Assembly: GCF_012489685.1 (NCBI RefSeq)
Contig: NC_080045.1
Coordinates: 6,639,001-6,703,000 of the forward strand
Direction: 5' to 3'
DNA length: 64,000 nucleotides
DNA from: Lotus japonicus
Lineage: Eukaryota; Streptophyta; Magnoliopsida; Fabales; Fabaceae
This document shows positions 41,876-55,800 of the stretch, piece after piece. A program made the translations under genes and the position numbers. The notes under the pieces were generated by a model, which saw only the letters and a list, made by a program, of their open reading frames with translations, made no database searches and was not told the DNA's origin. How positions within the stretch are numbered: position 1 is the first letter of the stretch; every line of letters begins with the position of its first letter.

Positions 41876-44800
41876 ATGGATTTCATGAAGGTCTTCGATC
41901 AAACCGTTCGAGAAATGTGAGTTTTTGCATCGTTGCAATCCTCTCTTCTTTCTTTTCCCCCTTTGTTTTTGGTATAAAATTAATTAATCAAAATCAATAT
42001 TTTCTGTGCGGAAATTAAGTAATTAACCTCGTTCTTATGATTGTTGATTGATTCTGCGAATGTAGAAAGAGAGAGGTGAATCTGAAGGTGCTCAAGGTTC
42101 CAGAAATCGAACAAAAGGTAAACAAACCTCTATTCGTTGCCATTTTGCTTTGATTTGATTAGATTTGAATACCCATTTTAGATTACGAGAATTAGATTTA
42201 TAAAAATTATATTTTTCTCAATAATTGATTTCAACGGAATGTGAAACAATTGATTGCGGCATCAGTATTATGGAATGCATGTATGCTGAGTTTGGCATCA
42301 GTATTTTGTTATTGTGATTTGTTTATATTTGCATTTATCTATTAAATAACCACCCCATTACATGATTGATTTGTTAATGTCATTGTATGAACAGAACATA
42401 AAATTTGGTTTGAATGGTATCAATCTGCAATTCTCTGGGATTAATCTGTTGATTTTGTACACCATTATTTATAATTTAGGTGTTGGATGCAACTGATAAT
42501 GAACCTTGGGGTCCTCATGGTTCTGCTCTGGCAGAGATTGCGCAGGCGACCAAAAAATTGTAAACTACTACTACCTACTTCTTTTCTGGTTATATTACTT
42601 CCTTTTGGTTTTCATGTTGAGAGAAAATTTCAGATATTTAGTTATTTGATTGCTTTTAATGTACTTTCCAGTACTGAATGCCAACTGGTCATGAACGTTC
42701 TTTGGACGAGACTGAGTGAAACTGGAAAGGATTGGCGATATGTATACAAGGTGACAAGGATGAGGCTTTTTGCATTTTCTGTGTTGACACATACAACTTA
42801 CCCTTCTGTAACCTGTAGTAGTTTTGTGTCAGGCATTAGCTGTTATAGAGTATTTGGTAGGACATGGAGCTGAACGTGCAGTTGATGACATTATAGAACA
42901 TACTTTTCAGATCTCAGTAAGAGCTATATTCTCTTGTTTTTTCCTATTTTTTCTTCTCAACTGACAAATAGAATAAAAGCGCATATTCTTACGTAAGTAT
43001 CATTTACTTTGATTGGTTAAGGCACTTTCTAGTTTTGAATATGTTGAGCCTAGTGGGAAGGATGTGGGACTCAATGTCAGGAAGAAGGCAGAAAACATCG
43101 TGGCCCTTTTGAATGATAGAGATAAGATACACGACGTCAGAAATAAAGCTGCTGCAAATCGTGATAAGTAGGTCAAATTTGTAATTATATGTAAAATAAG
43201 TTACTTTTGTTTTGTCAGAAAATAATTCTTGTTTTTCTTTTGGGTGCTTAATTTAGGTACGTTGGAGTTTCTTCTAGTGGAATCACGCACAAGGCTACGT
43301 CAGCCTCTTACAGTAGTGGCAGCTACCAGAGCAGTAGTAAATATGGAGGCTTTGGTTCAAAGGATAGTGACAGGTTTAGTGATAGCTATAAAGACAAGGG
43401 TTACAATGAAGAAGAAAAAGTGGAGAAAGATTACTCTGGAAAGTCACGCCATGGCACTGCAAATGATAATCAAGAGAACTCTTATAAGAAGGGTTCTGCA
43501 CGGTCTCTCAGGTAGAGCATATCTAACCGCTGTTCTGGTCTTCAATAATGGTAAATGTATTTATGCTTGTTCCATGCTATATTTGGAGTACAATGGCATA
43601 AGCCTTGGTAAGTTTGAATTTGGAGTAGTAGCTAATAACTACTTTAGATTAGAACTTAATATGTAAATTTAGTTGTTACTGCAAATATTATCATCTGTAT
43701 TGTTGGTGTGATTCTTATTGTATGTCAAGTTGTGCCTCAAATTTCTAAAATTAGTAAAAGCCTTTTACTAAGGGATCTGTTTTGTATTTGATAAACTTGT
43801 TTAAATAAATTGCTAGTTTTGGTATGTAAAGTTGGTTTGGTAGAATTTTTTTACTTAATAATACTCTTCTTCCAATTCAATCCTTTGATTCATCCTCTTG
43901 CTTTCCTGATTCAACCAGCTGTTTTGACTTTCAAGAACATTTTGGTTAAGTGGGAAACTTGAAATGTTTTTCTCAATTTCAACCTTTTACTTGCACTGGC
44001 TTTGGTTTTTATGCACAGATAGACACATGCTTTTGTCTCTCCACGCAGCCAATATTTTATTATATGACCCCATTCCTGAATGTCTCCCTTGCAGCAAAAG
44101 TCAGGACAAAATGCCATCTAGAGTATCAAAGTCATCTACTAATGCAAACAGTTCAGTTCCTTCTCAAAGTTCAGGTGTACCTGTAAACAGTACTGAGGAT
44201 GATTTTGACGATTTTGATCCGAGAGGAACATCAACTAGTAAGTATTCCGAACAGACAGTCTCGAACATTGCGGTTGCTGATTTCATTCATTTAAGAGAAA
44301 TATGAAACTATTCTTTCAAGTTGCATGTAAGTTATTGTGGAGCCGGTACAACTTGCAAGCTGTCCGAGTTCAATGTGTAGTCTGTTAGAGTCAGTTACCT
44401 CTTTAGACTTAGTTTTCCCTGATTTATAACCATTAATTTGACCACAAGCAATAGTTAATCCGCTTTCTAGCTCTTCTTTGATTGTGACCTGCTTTATTTA
44501 TTCTTGACTGACAAACTTAGGCAAAATGCTTGTGAAACAAAAAATAAACGAGGGTGCTTTAAGTTTTACATTTACCCCCCTGACAGCTGTAAAAAAAATA
44601 TCATACCCGATTTTTGCACACATAAACAGTAACAACACCCCACATCTATACCGTTTTTGTCTCTATCTCTCTCAGTCTCTCTTCCTATCACATCGCATCA
44701 ACCAAATATCACATCTATCTTTTTTCTCTTTCTTCTCTTTCTTTCCTTTTTCACATAATTTGGGTGTAGACACTCCACATGGGTGTTGTTAGGAACCCCT

Positions 44801-47635
44801 GTAAGGTATGGGACTTGAGTCCCAGATTGAAGTATGGGATTCTAATGTGGGATTTATAAGGCTTTGTGCTCTCCAACTACAACGACTAGCTGTTGTGGTA
44901 TGGTTCTCTCAAGGTTCTTATCAATTGGTATCAGAGTCTTCCACCATGTCTCTCAGCTGCATGCTAGCGGCACGGGTGGCAACACCGACACCGCAGTGTT
45001 CGCTCAGGACTAGTCAAGGGGCTAGTGCACAGCTAACCCGCGCGGGGTGCCAGGGCTACGGAGTGTGCTGGGATGTTAGGACCCAGTTGCAAGGTATGGG
45101 ACTTGAGTCCCACATTGGAAGTATGAGGTTCTAATGTGAGGTTTATAAGGCTTTTTTGCTCTCTAACTACAATAGCTAGCTTTTGTGGTATGGTTCTTCT
45201 CGGGTGTTCACCAACATCTTCCCAGAAAAATGTCAAATTGAGAAACTGACCATATATTAGGTGGCAGGACTTTTAACCTTTTAAATGCCTAATTGTATCA
45301 TTTTTTCTTGTCAACAGAGGCTTCATCTGGAAGCTCAAATCAGGTTGATCTCTTTGGGCAAGATTTAATTGGTGACCTCATGGATGCCCCAGCATCTGTT
45401 TCTGTAGAAAATCCAGCAACTAGTGATGTGTCAGAGGTCGATCTCTTTGCAGATGCATCATTTGTATCAGCGGAGCCTCATGCGGACAAAGGAGCTAGTT
45501 CTCAACCACAGGTTAAATTTCATCACCACTAAAGTGTTGCAGTTCTTTTTTTTATGACAGCTGCTAATTACCTAACCTACCTACTGGTTTGATAGCATGA
45601 ATCTCTATCATTAAGTAGGAACCTCCATCTACCTCAAAATTGAGAATGCTCCCAATATTGCTTGAATCAGATTGCTCGACTGCATTATGCTCCATTTAAT
45701 AAATATTATTGGTCAAATCTTTTTTAATATCAGTTACATTTACGGGTTGTTTTTGAGACTATAATTCTGATAGTTAAGTGTATAAAGTTAGCATACTGAA
45801 ATTGTCAGGAGGACAGAACCAAGAGGTAGTGCCAGGCACGCCATTGACAATTACAGTGATGTACAATTTTTCACATGAGTTTGGTAATTGAATGTACGAA
45901 TTGTGAGAATTATTCAACTTGAGTTTTTTTAACTATGGTTGTGAAATACTGAAGAAAGTAATGGGTTTATCTGCTTACCTTCTTTATCCACATTCTCAAT
46001 CACAAAGCTAAAATCCCATTTCTTTGTATCTTGTTGATTGCATATACAGGATAAAGTGGATCTATTTTCTTCACAGCCTGCCATTCCTACAGTTACACCC
46101 ACAGTTGACTTGTTTTCCATTCCTGAACCAGTTGTGCAGCCTGACAACAAGTCAGAAAACTATGTTCCTGTGAATAATAGCACTTTCGATCCCTTCGCTG
46201 CTGTTCCTCTTAACACATTTGATGGATCAGATGTTTTTGGTGAATTTTCTTCACAGTCTGATTCTGTATCTTCACAGCCCTCAAATAATGTTGTCAGCGA
46301 TGGCAGCCATGATAATATGAATGGGAAGTCTTTAGCAGACTCCAAAGTTTCACCTAAAAAGGATGCCTTCCAGGTGAAGTCTGGCATTTGGGCTGAATCA
46401 CTAAGCCGTGGATTGATTGATCTCAATATATCTGCGCGTAAGTTTCTTATCTCGACAGACTACTTTAACAGCTTTCCATCAGCATCATACATTCTGCAAT
46501 AAACTACTGTTTTATTCCCTTTTTCTGCATTTATTAAATTAATCTGTGGTTGTATGATCCTTTTCCTTCCAGAATACATCCAAAAACATTTTTTATTCCC
46601 CTGTTTTGTAGCCTGTTAGGACTTAGGACAGCAGCTTATAATGCATTATATTCTGGTATATGATATCTTAAAGATGCACACCCTTGCTTAAGAGTAAGTA
46701 AATCAATTGGGTTGGAGGATTTTCAGAATCTACTTCGCGTGTTCGTCTACTTCCCTCTTGCTCTCCTCTACGTGAGCGGGCACGGTTGAATCTGTGATTT
46801 AAGGGATGAGCTCATGAATAAAATGTACTCTAAAAGAGCAATTTGTTTTTCTTTATTTACCCATTTATGTAAAGATTAGCTTACTTTACATTTCAAGCAC
46901 ATTTTGTTTTTCAGAAAAGTACAAACAAACACCAACAAAAAATTTATCCCACTAAGTGAGGTCGGCTATATAGATGATTCGGATTTGCTGCAGTCAAGGG
47001 ATCCTACATTCACTAAAGTCAGGGCCCTGCAACCGCCCGATATTAATCGTGCAGCTCCGATTTTAAGAGGTTACTGTGCACTTAAAATCAACCTATTTGA
47101 ACAAGAGTCATCTGACTGCAGGGAATCCGAGACCCTATATGGATCACCCGACATCGCTGCGTTTGATCAAAAACCAAAATTTATGGGATATTATTGACCA
47201 TGAGGTTGCTTTTAATAATATCTTCCAACGTCTTTTTCAGCATCATCCTACCCCTTTCTTCAATACTAAGAACCATGTTATCAACCCTTATCGTGTTTGG
47301 CTTGTGACAGCCAATGTCAACTGGCCGTTATCTTTAATATGTTTTAGTTTTTCCCCTAATATGCCAGTTATTTTACTTGAGTAGCTTGTGTAATGTTCTT
47401 ACATTGTTTTGCAGCCAAAAAAGTATCCCTTGCGGATGTTGGAATTGTGGGGGGATTGAGTGATGGATTTGATGAAAAGGAGAAAGGCACTCCCCCACCT
47501 TCATTTTACATGGGGAGAGCTATGGGTTCAGGATCTGGTCTTGGTATGTCTGGAGTCCCTTCTTCACAGCCTGGAACTGGAGATGACATATTCTCAAATT
47601 GGGGTGGCCATCAATTTGGTGGGTTCCAAAAATAA
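41876..47635 (+). CDS. EPSIN1: Clathrin interactor EPSIN (ENTH domain), EPSIN1-like
   Basis: Endocytic/trans-Golgi adaptor that binds phosphoinositides and recruits clathrin for vesicle transport. Exons: 41876-41916, 42066-42117, 42480-42559, 42672-42750, 42833-42916, 43022-43167, 43257-43511, 44095-44237, 45318-45511, 46050-46437, 47415-47635. The frame closes to about 560 aa, about the length I recall for Arabidopsis EPSIN1. The ENTH domain covers residues 1-~150 ([14 protein letters not shown], '[14 protein letters not shown]', '[18 protein letters not shown]', '[18 protein letters not shown]'). The rest is Ser-rich and disordered, with four 'VDLF' motifs (VDLFGQD, VDLFADA, VDLFSSQ, VDLFSIP) of clathrin-box type and one DPF (FDPFAAVP) of adaptor-appendage type. 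It ends '[12 protein letters not shown]'. Intron 8 carries a TRIM retrotransposon and intron 10 a SINE-like scrap; the splice sites are untouched. The symbol is by resemblance. Confidence 0.94.
44787..45213 (+). mobile_element. TRIM retrotransposon in EPSIN intron
   Basis: Two direct LTRs, 44787-44923 and 45074-45213, both start 'tgttaggaac/ccc' and contain 'aaggtatgggacttgagtcc', 'tttataaggctt' and 'ttgtggtatggttct'. The first is followed after two bases by the tRNA-Met primer site 'tggtatcagag' (44926-44936). The internal region is about 150 bases without coding capacity. The 5-bp target duplication is not clear because the 3' boundary is ambiguous. Confidence 0.8.
46915..46990 (-). repeat. 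RTE/TS-SINE-like 3' end (minus) in EPSIN intron
   Basis: Plus-strand 'caacaaaaaatttatcccac' followed by 'taagtgaggtcggctata' is the reverse complement of the terminus seen at 13110-13156 ('atagccgatctcacctagtg', 'ggataaggcttt'). The extent upstream on the minus strand is not resolved. Confidence 0.45.
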
Positions 47636-49849
47636 AAATCTAGATTCTATACTCGTCCTATCACATTTTCACTCATTCATTGTGTGTCGGCATTCTCCAG
47701 ACTGTTGTTGAGCTATTTGGCATGATGGATTTGATTTTGTTAATATATATTTCTCACTATTGTGATTATATTATTTTAAATATAAGTTACTATTATTGCG
47801 GATAAGCGCTAGTGTATCATGTGTTTCAATGTTTATATATCATTTGAGCTAATACATTCATCTCAATCCACTAGTTGAGTTTCATTCACTTTTTGTCTCA
47901 AAGTGAGTACTAATATCTGTTTGCACTGGTTCCAATGGGAATCTAAACATTATTGCAACATCATGCAGTTCTCAAATATCTGGAGTTTGTAAAATATCCC
48001 TTTCTATTTGGTTGTTGTTGACGTTAGTCATTACATAGATCACAATCTGTCAAAAAGTTGAGTATTATCTTGTAAGTTGTAACTATTGTTACGTGTCAAA
48101 CTTCGTCTTGCTTTCTAATGCGGGTGTTCATCGCCCATTTAAGTATGCTTTTTATTTAATAAATTAACATACATTTAAAAAACAAATTAGGGAAAACCCA
48201 CTAGTTTCAATGCTAATAAATGTCATAGTTAGGTAAAGAAGTATGTATGAATGCTAAAATTCATGTTGCTAATTAGACCCCGAAAAAACATTTTTTATAT
48301 AAGTCATAATTTTACCCTACAAAAATCACTTGTCTCACCAATGGCTTATCAAAAAAAAAAAACTTGTCTCACCAATGTATTCAAATAGAAACAATTTCAC
48401 ATTCAACTCATTTTAACTGTAATTAATTTTACTAAAATTCATTCAAAAGAAAATTTACTAAAATTAATTTCATCTCGGAAAACGCTGAATCAAAGTGACA
48501 GAAGTTCTGGATCATTTCAAATTTATTAAGCCTGTTTCTTTTTGTTCCATATTGATACGGTTATTAAGAAGTTCACTCTTAGAATATGCTTTTTGCTTAT
48601 GCATTTTTTGCTTTTGGAAGTACAATGGAATGTGGTGCTGTTAATAACCGGTAACACCTTTGTTATGTTTGTATGTAAAAGGACAAAGTAATCAGGTTAT
48701 ATATGAAAAAAAATGTTTGGGATTATGAGCTTTTTCTTTTTTTGTCAAATGGGATTATGAGTTATAAATCAGTGCTTTAGATTGCCAACCAAACATTTGG
48801 CTTACACAGCGAACCTAGCTAGAGTTAATTCCAACACGGATACGTTCACTGATTGGAATTCATTTCGAGAAAAGATGAGCTTTTTTTCAGAAAGACCTTC
48901 ACAAGATCACAATAAAATAATTTGTTCAACCACCAAATCTTAACAGGCTGAGATTGGCTACACAAATTAACCATCGTCATAATACGTTATTATACACAGT
49001 TCATACAAATCATTTATCTCTAAATCTATATTAACACGAATGTCTTTTAATGCTCTTATAAAGCTTACCGTAAAACTTTTCTTGATCTCCCCTTCCTTCC
49101 TTTTTTTTTGATAAGCATCTCCCTTTCCTTCCTTACTTCTAATTCTTAACTACCTTCCACTTTATCACTACTCCTTCCTAGTACAGTTGTACTTATAGGG
49201 ATCTTCTATTTTCAGTGATTGGGTATTTTTAAAATGGGTATATTAAACAAACAAGTGCTTCGACAAAATTACTTCTAACAGGTAAAATTTGATAGTTATA
49301 GGAACATTATCATAATTCCAAAATCAATTATTTCAACAAAAACATCCAGAATCAATTTTGCTGGAGTCCCAATTAAACATACACTACTTTTTTGCACTTC
49401 CTCTCTGATAACTATTCACCACTTTTAAACCATTAACCAACAACCCATCATTAAGTTGACGTATATAATCTGATTTATCGTTTTATAACATCAGTGGTAT
49501 AAACTATAAACAGATTCGATTTCACGACAATCCATTAGGCAAGTCTACTACAATCTGCGTCAAGTAGCATAAGTTAACAACGGAACTAGCACCATCTACT
49601 AGTTCAAATATTGGAGCCATCAAACAAGATAAATTGGAACGGTTTATTCAGCTATGTTCATAGGAAAGTTGATATAATTTTTTTCCTTTTATCTTTTTTT
49701 CCGGCAGATGTAAGCGGGGGAAAAAGGAGTCAGAACTCTGAAGTATAACAACTCCCCCCCCCCCCCCCCCCTAACTCATTCCAACTATCAGGCAGTAAGC
49801 AAGTAACTATGGCAGAAGTTTTGATTGAAAGACAAGTAAAACATTCTCC
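47636..49849. other. Intergenic region between EPSIN and the exonuclease-KH gene
   Basis: The two genes converge here, so both 3' UTRs lie in this stretch. The rest is AT-rich with scraps such as a duplicated 'cttgtctcaccaatg' at about 48329 and 48363. No gene seen. Confidence 0.5.
49754..49771. repeat. Poly-C homopolymer run
   Basis: About 18 consecutive C, some 80 bases beyond the stop codon of the minus-strand exonuclease-KH gene. Its length may be affected by sequencing. Confidence 0.85.
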
Positions 49850-52800
49850 TTACTTAATGTCCAAGAATCTACCCCTTATCATGGCCTCAGCTTTTCTCAC
49901 CTGCTTCACTGGTCCCATGATGAAGACCTAGGGAAGAACATGAACATCTGAGGTTAAATAACAGTTTTTCATGTGCAAAATATGTTGGCACATTAAAAGA
50001 GATCAGAATGGCAGACTATAAATGAACTTCTTCAGATATCAAATCCATCATAAGATCAGTTGCTAGTCTAAGATACAACAGATATACGTTAACACAAATT
50101 TGAACATCATCTAGACCTTCGAAGTTCTGGTAAGTATGTATCCAAGAAGAAAAGGAATATCAGTATCAAAGCATCAAACTCAGATTATAAAAATGAAAGC
50201 AACTAAGAAACTGGAGCTATATGAATCACAGTGGCATGGGTTGCTGATATACAAACCTTGTCAGGTGGGCCCTTGGCACCTCCAATCTGGATTTCCGCAC
50301 TGAACCAACAATGCATTTAAAGATTAGAAAAACATAGGAACAACGGGTAAAAGTATTTAATAATTTACAGAGGAAAAAAAACATGTATAGTATAAGAGAA
50401 ACCACGGGAATGGAAAGGAGAGGAGCAAATTATTACTTGCAGGACTCTTTAATATACAGAATCGTAGCCCCTTTTTTCCCAATAACACATCCCATTTTTC
50501 CATGGGGAATATCAAGAACTGAAAGAATTTCTTCCTCAGGACCATTTCCGTCAGCTTTCAGCTTATCTACAAGAAAGAATCACATTCTTTAAACAGTCAA
50601 TAGAATGAATCAATCAAACAGGCATTCCTCTTACATACATATCATCATAGTAGATTAAAAAAGAAAGCTAAAAATGAAATGCTTCTTTCAGTTTTAAACT
50701 AGCAATGTAATATAATGAACGAAGTGGACCAAAGCTTCACTAAACTACAATTCATTTTGCATGAACCTGGAAGTTGCAGTTCACAGTTCACGTCATATTT
50801 CTGCCTTTACAGGTTTAACTAGGAGCTGCACATATTCACATTTTTTAGGTAACTATTGTTGAAATTATTGGACTTGCTCTTTAAGTTCATGAAGAGAGAA
50901 ATTGGAACTATTCTAAAAATCTGTTGATACTTGATTGATAATACTTGATTCAGAAGTCAACTACTAACTCTAAAATAATAAAATCTAAATGATAAAATCT
51001 TATCCCTAATCTATCATAACAATATAAAATCTAATCCTAACAAATCTATCTCAACAAAATATATCCTAATAGATATGTTAGGTACCAGAAATTAGCACAA
51101 TGAATGAGAATGAAAATAGGATAGATGTGCACTGAATCCTCTGGAAAGTACCCAGAAGCAGTGTTTGCAGAGAATTACAAGCAATAGTAGGAAATTAAAG
51201 ATAAGGATGAGCAAATTCGAGAGTGCTCTATCTCTCCTAAGTCCTAGCCAAAATCAGCCTAAGCAGATTCTCTCTCCATAACTAACATATATTCCCTAGA
51301 GCTGGTAGCAATGGTCCCCTCCTCACCACCTAGGTGCTGCCACCTCATCAGGTGGTTATTTGGGAATACTAGCTTCTAGAGGGTTGGTCATCAGGTACAG
51401 CTTGCACCTGCTTGGGCCTCCTAACATAGACGTTGCCAAATCTGGGCCTGGTGCTTGGGTTTGCAACAAGATATTTCAACAATTATCAACTGTCATATTA
51501 TGTTGACTCCTTTAAGTCAAATATTAGGAGGGGCATGATATATGGATTTCAAATTATGCTCCACTGGTAGAAATTATATGCGGCAATATAATATGTTATA
51601 TCCATAAAGTTTCATAATATAAAAGTAAGAAAATGCATTTTAAATTATAGATTCTGGTTAAGATTTTACAGACCTGGAATTGGAGGCAGAGATGGCCAAT
51701 CAGCATAGTCATTACTGTTCACACAGAAACATCGGCAATACAAGGCACCACGAACAGCAAGATACCATAAAGACCGCTCATTTAGTTTCTCCATCATTTG
51801 GTGATAAATGTAGAGAAGAAAACGAACATCATCAGCAGCAGTACGGACCATTAGTTCAGATAAAGGTCTGTATTTCCAGAACTTGGGATCCTGACAACAT
51901 TTAGAAATAATATCACTCGAAAATAGAGATTAGATGGATAATGTACTTTACATAAGTATTTCATATTTTGTCTTTGATAGCCCATGAAACTCTTTTATAG
52001 ACCTGAACATACAAATCAATATCAACAAGTGAAAAAATAAAATTCATAAAGGGTTAACTAAGCTTTTGATCCTTGTATAATAGACAAAGTTTATATATCG
52101 TCCCTCGCCGGAGAAAAGTTTGAATATAACCCCTAATGTTTGGAAAATACCCAAGTTTTCGTCCTCACCGGAGGTGGTGGTCTGGTGACCTTATCACATC
52201 TCTTCACCACGTTGATTTTTTTTTACGAATCTGATGAAAATATTTCTCTCTGTATTTCATCAATATACTTGTACAGTTTATAGACATACCAAAGAGATAA
52301 AAACTAAATCTATCTCTATCTTCATAGATACTAATCTAAAATACAGAAACTGATACTAATCTAAAATAGAGGAACTTAAAAACCTTATCTTTATTTCTAT
52401 GAGATAAGTCTAATAACAAACCAGTGATGATATTTCCACACCTTGCTTCTCTTACAATTCATTTCCACCCTGTTTTTCTTTCTATCTCTCTCCTGCATTC
52501 TATCACATCACTTATCATATCACTCATTTCACTTTCTTTCCTTCTTAAATTTCAAGAGGTGGAGGGGTGTGTACCCAACATTTTCCAATAACAAACTAAA
52601 CCTTAATAAGAGATATTCAACATTTTTTTTCAGTTTCCAGATTTTCCATGTCAGTTAGCCAACTTCACCCCTAAACTAACCCCAAATTAACCCTAAACCA
52701 CTAACTTAATTAACTCAGACTAAATCAAGTCCCCAACATCTTCCAGAAATTAAAAAAAAAAACACTTGAACTTCATTTTCCAGAAACCCAGAACCAGCTT

Positions 52801-55800
52801 CCCTCACCAGAAAACCAAATCCCCAACCTCAAGTCATCAAAACGCACCTTAATCCGTGTGTTTGGTTTCAAGTCTGGAGAGGCCAAATGCGGATCCTTGA
52901 ATCCAAAAGCAACTATTTCTTGCTTCTGAAAACGTGGATCTGGCCAAACGTGGATCCTGAGTAAGTATTCCAAACAGACCCTCAGGCCATCATTGAATCA
53001 CGCTAAATAAGAGAGAGGAAGAGAAGTCATACACGAAGCTGCTGTGGGAGCAAAGGGGGGAAAACAAGAAGCTGCTGAGCCTGGACTTGGGGTTAGGGAT
53101 TTGGAAGGTAGAAATAGGTCCTTCTTCGCTTGGATGAGGGGGAGAGTGAAGAAGGAAAAGCCAACAGACAAGAGAACTCAATTTCATAACCCAATACTTG
53201 AAACCTTCCTCCATTTCACTCCCCCAAACCCAAATCTGCTTTCTTCTTCATTTTGTTCGTCCAGATCGAAGAGAACGACGGCGAGATTGAAGATCCCTGA
53301 CCACGAACAGCAGAGTACGACGGCTTTCCCCTCCGTTGGGCTTTCGCAGTTTGCGATTTTGGAAGTTTGTTTGCAGGGGTTCTATTGCAGGGGCTTTGAC
53401 GGAGGCTTGGGTCGGTACGGATGCAGGACTGGGTTTGGTGGCTGAGGCTTGCTGGGGTGGCCACGAGATTTGCAGCGGCGGTGAGGGGCTGTGATCTCCC
53501 TCACCCTCCTCCTCTTTCTCTTTCTTTTTCATGGTTAATGGATTCTAATTAGGGGTTTTTGACATAAAGATTAATATTTATGATTAATAATGTTTTGCAG
53601 TTTCTTTCTTCAAAAACTTTCTATAGGTTTAAACGTACATGCTTGGTAGTGATTGTTAATCAAACCTTGAACACATCACATGATGAATTCAAATATACAT
53701 GCTGAACCAGCAATTTTAACTTTTGAGCAGGAAAGTGAAAAAATAGATTATTCTTCTGAACCATGTAAGATCATTCTAAAACCAACCTGTCGAAGGAGGA
53801 CACGAACTTCTTCCTTCTCAAGATATGATGTGCCTGCACACAAACCCTCATAGTGAAAAATATGGATGGATGAACCAAATGATCAAAGGAACTTAATATG
53901 AATTATTAATTATTAATCATCTACATCTAGAATAATTTGGTCAATTGTACAAAGAAACCATGACCAACATAAACATTTTAACGGATACCACGACATATAT
54001 AATACCACAATAACGTGGATCTGCAAGGAGGCCAACAAATGAAATGTATTCATCTGTCTTCCGTCCTTCTTGCTCCTCTATAAGTGAATAAGCAATCTGA
54101 ACCAAGACAAGGAATATGATAAATCACTCAACAGAACAAAAGAATCAAGATATATAAAAAATTGTCAAACTAGCGTAAGAACCCTACGGAATCATTAGTA
54201 ATACTACAAGTAAAATGAAGCACAAATCTTGCTAAGGAAATTTATTTAGGATAAGCAAAGGAGTCCAATTTCAAGAATGACTCTTTTATGATGAGGCATA
54301 AAATGAGGCATCCAAGCACTGATTATGCGATGCTTGAGACGCCATATGTAAAATGAGCACTGCTGGAACAATAATAAAGCAAGATGGTTGGATACACAAG
54401 CTAGAAAAGCACAAGTGCCAATATTCTAGCAGAAGTAAACATGTGTAACAGAAAAGAGAGTGATTTAATCATGAGCTAAATGAATAATTTGCAACAAAAT
54501 TTGTTTCTAACAGAAGACAATAAACTTGAGGGAAGACCAAAAAAACCTTGTCTAAGTTTCCAAAACAATAATCATATCATTGTTAAAAGCATCAAGTACA
54601 ATGAGGGGCCAAGTAGTTGAATTTAGAGTTATGAGCATGTTCATGTGAATCACAGATGATATGAAAAACATATCTTGGTAGCATATTCATAAAACCAGAG
54701 AACATTATGTCTTTATGTTTACAAGCCATCAGCTGAGATACAATATCTCATTCCATGCCAACAACCATTGACCAAGTTAGGTCCACATGATATGAAATAT
54801 GTGCTATCATGGAAGTGGAAGTAGTACTAGTTAATTCTGCCAACCAAACAAGGCCTATAAGAATGGGATATAAGAGCAACAGAAAGGCTGTCTAGTAATA
54901 AGAAAGCTCACCTGAGTATCCACCACGTTGTTTAACTTGATCCCGAACTGAAAGTACAATGCCTAGAAACAAAGGATATATCTATAAGCACTTTGAATCA
55001 TCAAGGTGGAATTGGGAAACACTGGAATGACAAGTCAAGTGTCTCAAACGTTTTTTTTACTTTTGCTGATAACCAACAGATACAAAAAAAGGCGGAAAGA
55101 CAAGGCGAAGAAAGCAATAAAATAATACACAGACCTCACTATCCCGTTTGCAATCATGAATCACTTTTGTGATGTGATCAGACTCAAGTGCGGGCTTACA
55201 CGCTTGCATAAGCACATCTCCCCCTTGGATTGCATCAACCAGATATATAGCATCAGGAAATGCAAGCTGCAGAAATAAACAAAAACAACTTAATCATGTA
55301 CTAAGAACAAACACAAAATCCTCAGGCATGCCTAAAATCGCTAAGTCTAAACCACACACAGAACCACAAGCCTAAAATCACTATCCATAAAAGAGCAACA
55401 CAACACTGACAGTAGAGTAGTAACAAGTTGCTCTTATCAAGATATACGTTGCTTATATAAAATAGTGCTGACAGACATTAACATCCAATTCCATTACATA
55501 TATGCCAATAAAGTACAAATTCTCATCATAATTTTCAGATTGTTGCATCTTGATTAAAGAAAAACTGCAATCTAAAACCACGCTATATCGTTCATACACG
55601 ACTCAGAACAAAAAATTGACTTGTACAAAACATTACAAGCTTATCTCGCTAAAACACTAAACCACACACAGAATCACTAGCCTAAAATCATAATCCATAA
55701 AATAAATCATTACCCTCGTATGCCTAACAGCCACTGACATTACATGCTTATCTCGCTAAAACACTAAAACACACAACAGAACCACTAGCCTAAAACCATA

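Noticed and set aside
53044..53532. Separate small gene in the exonuclease-KH intron
   Set aside because: Frames on both strands are of similar length, Pro/Ser- or Gly/Arg-rich, without known domains or splice support; kept only as a lead for checking.
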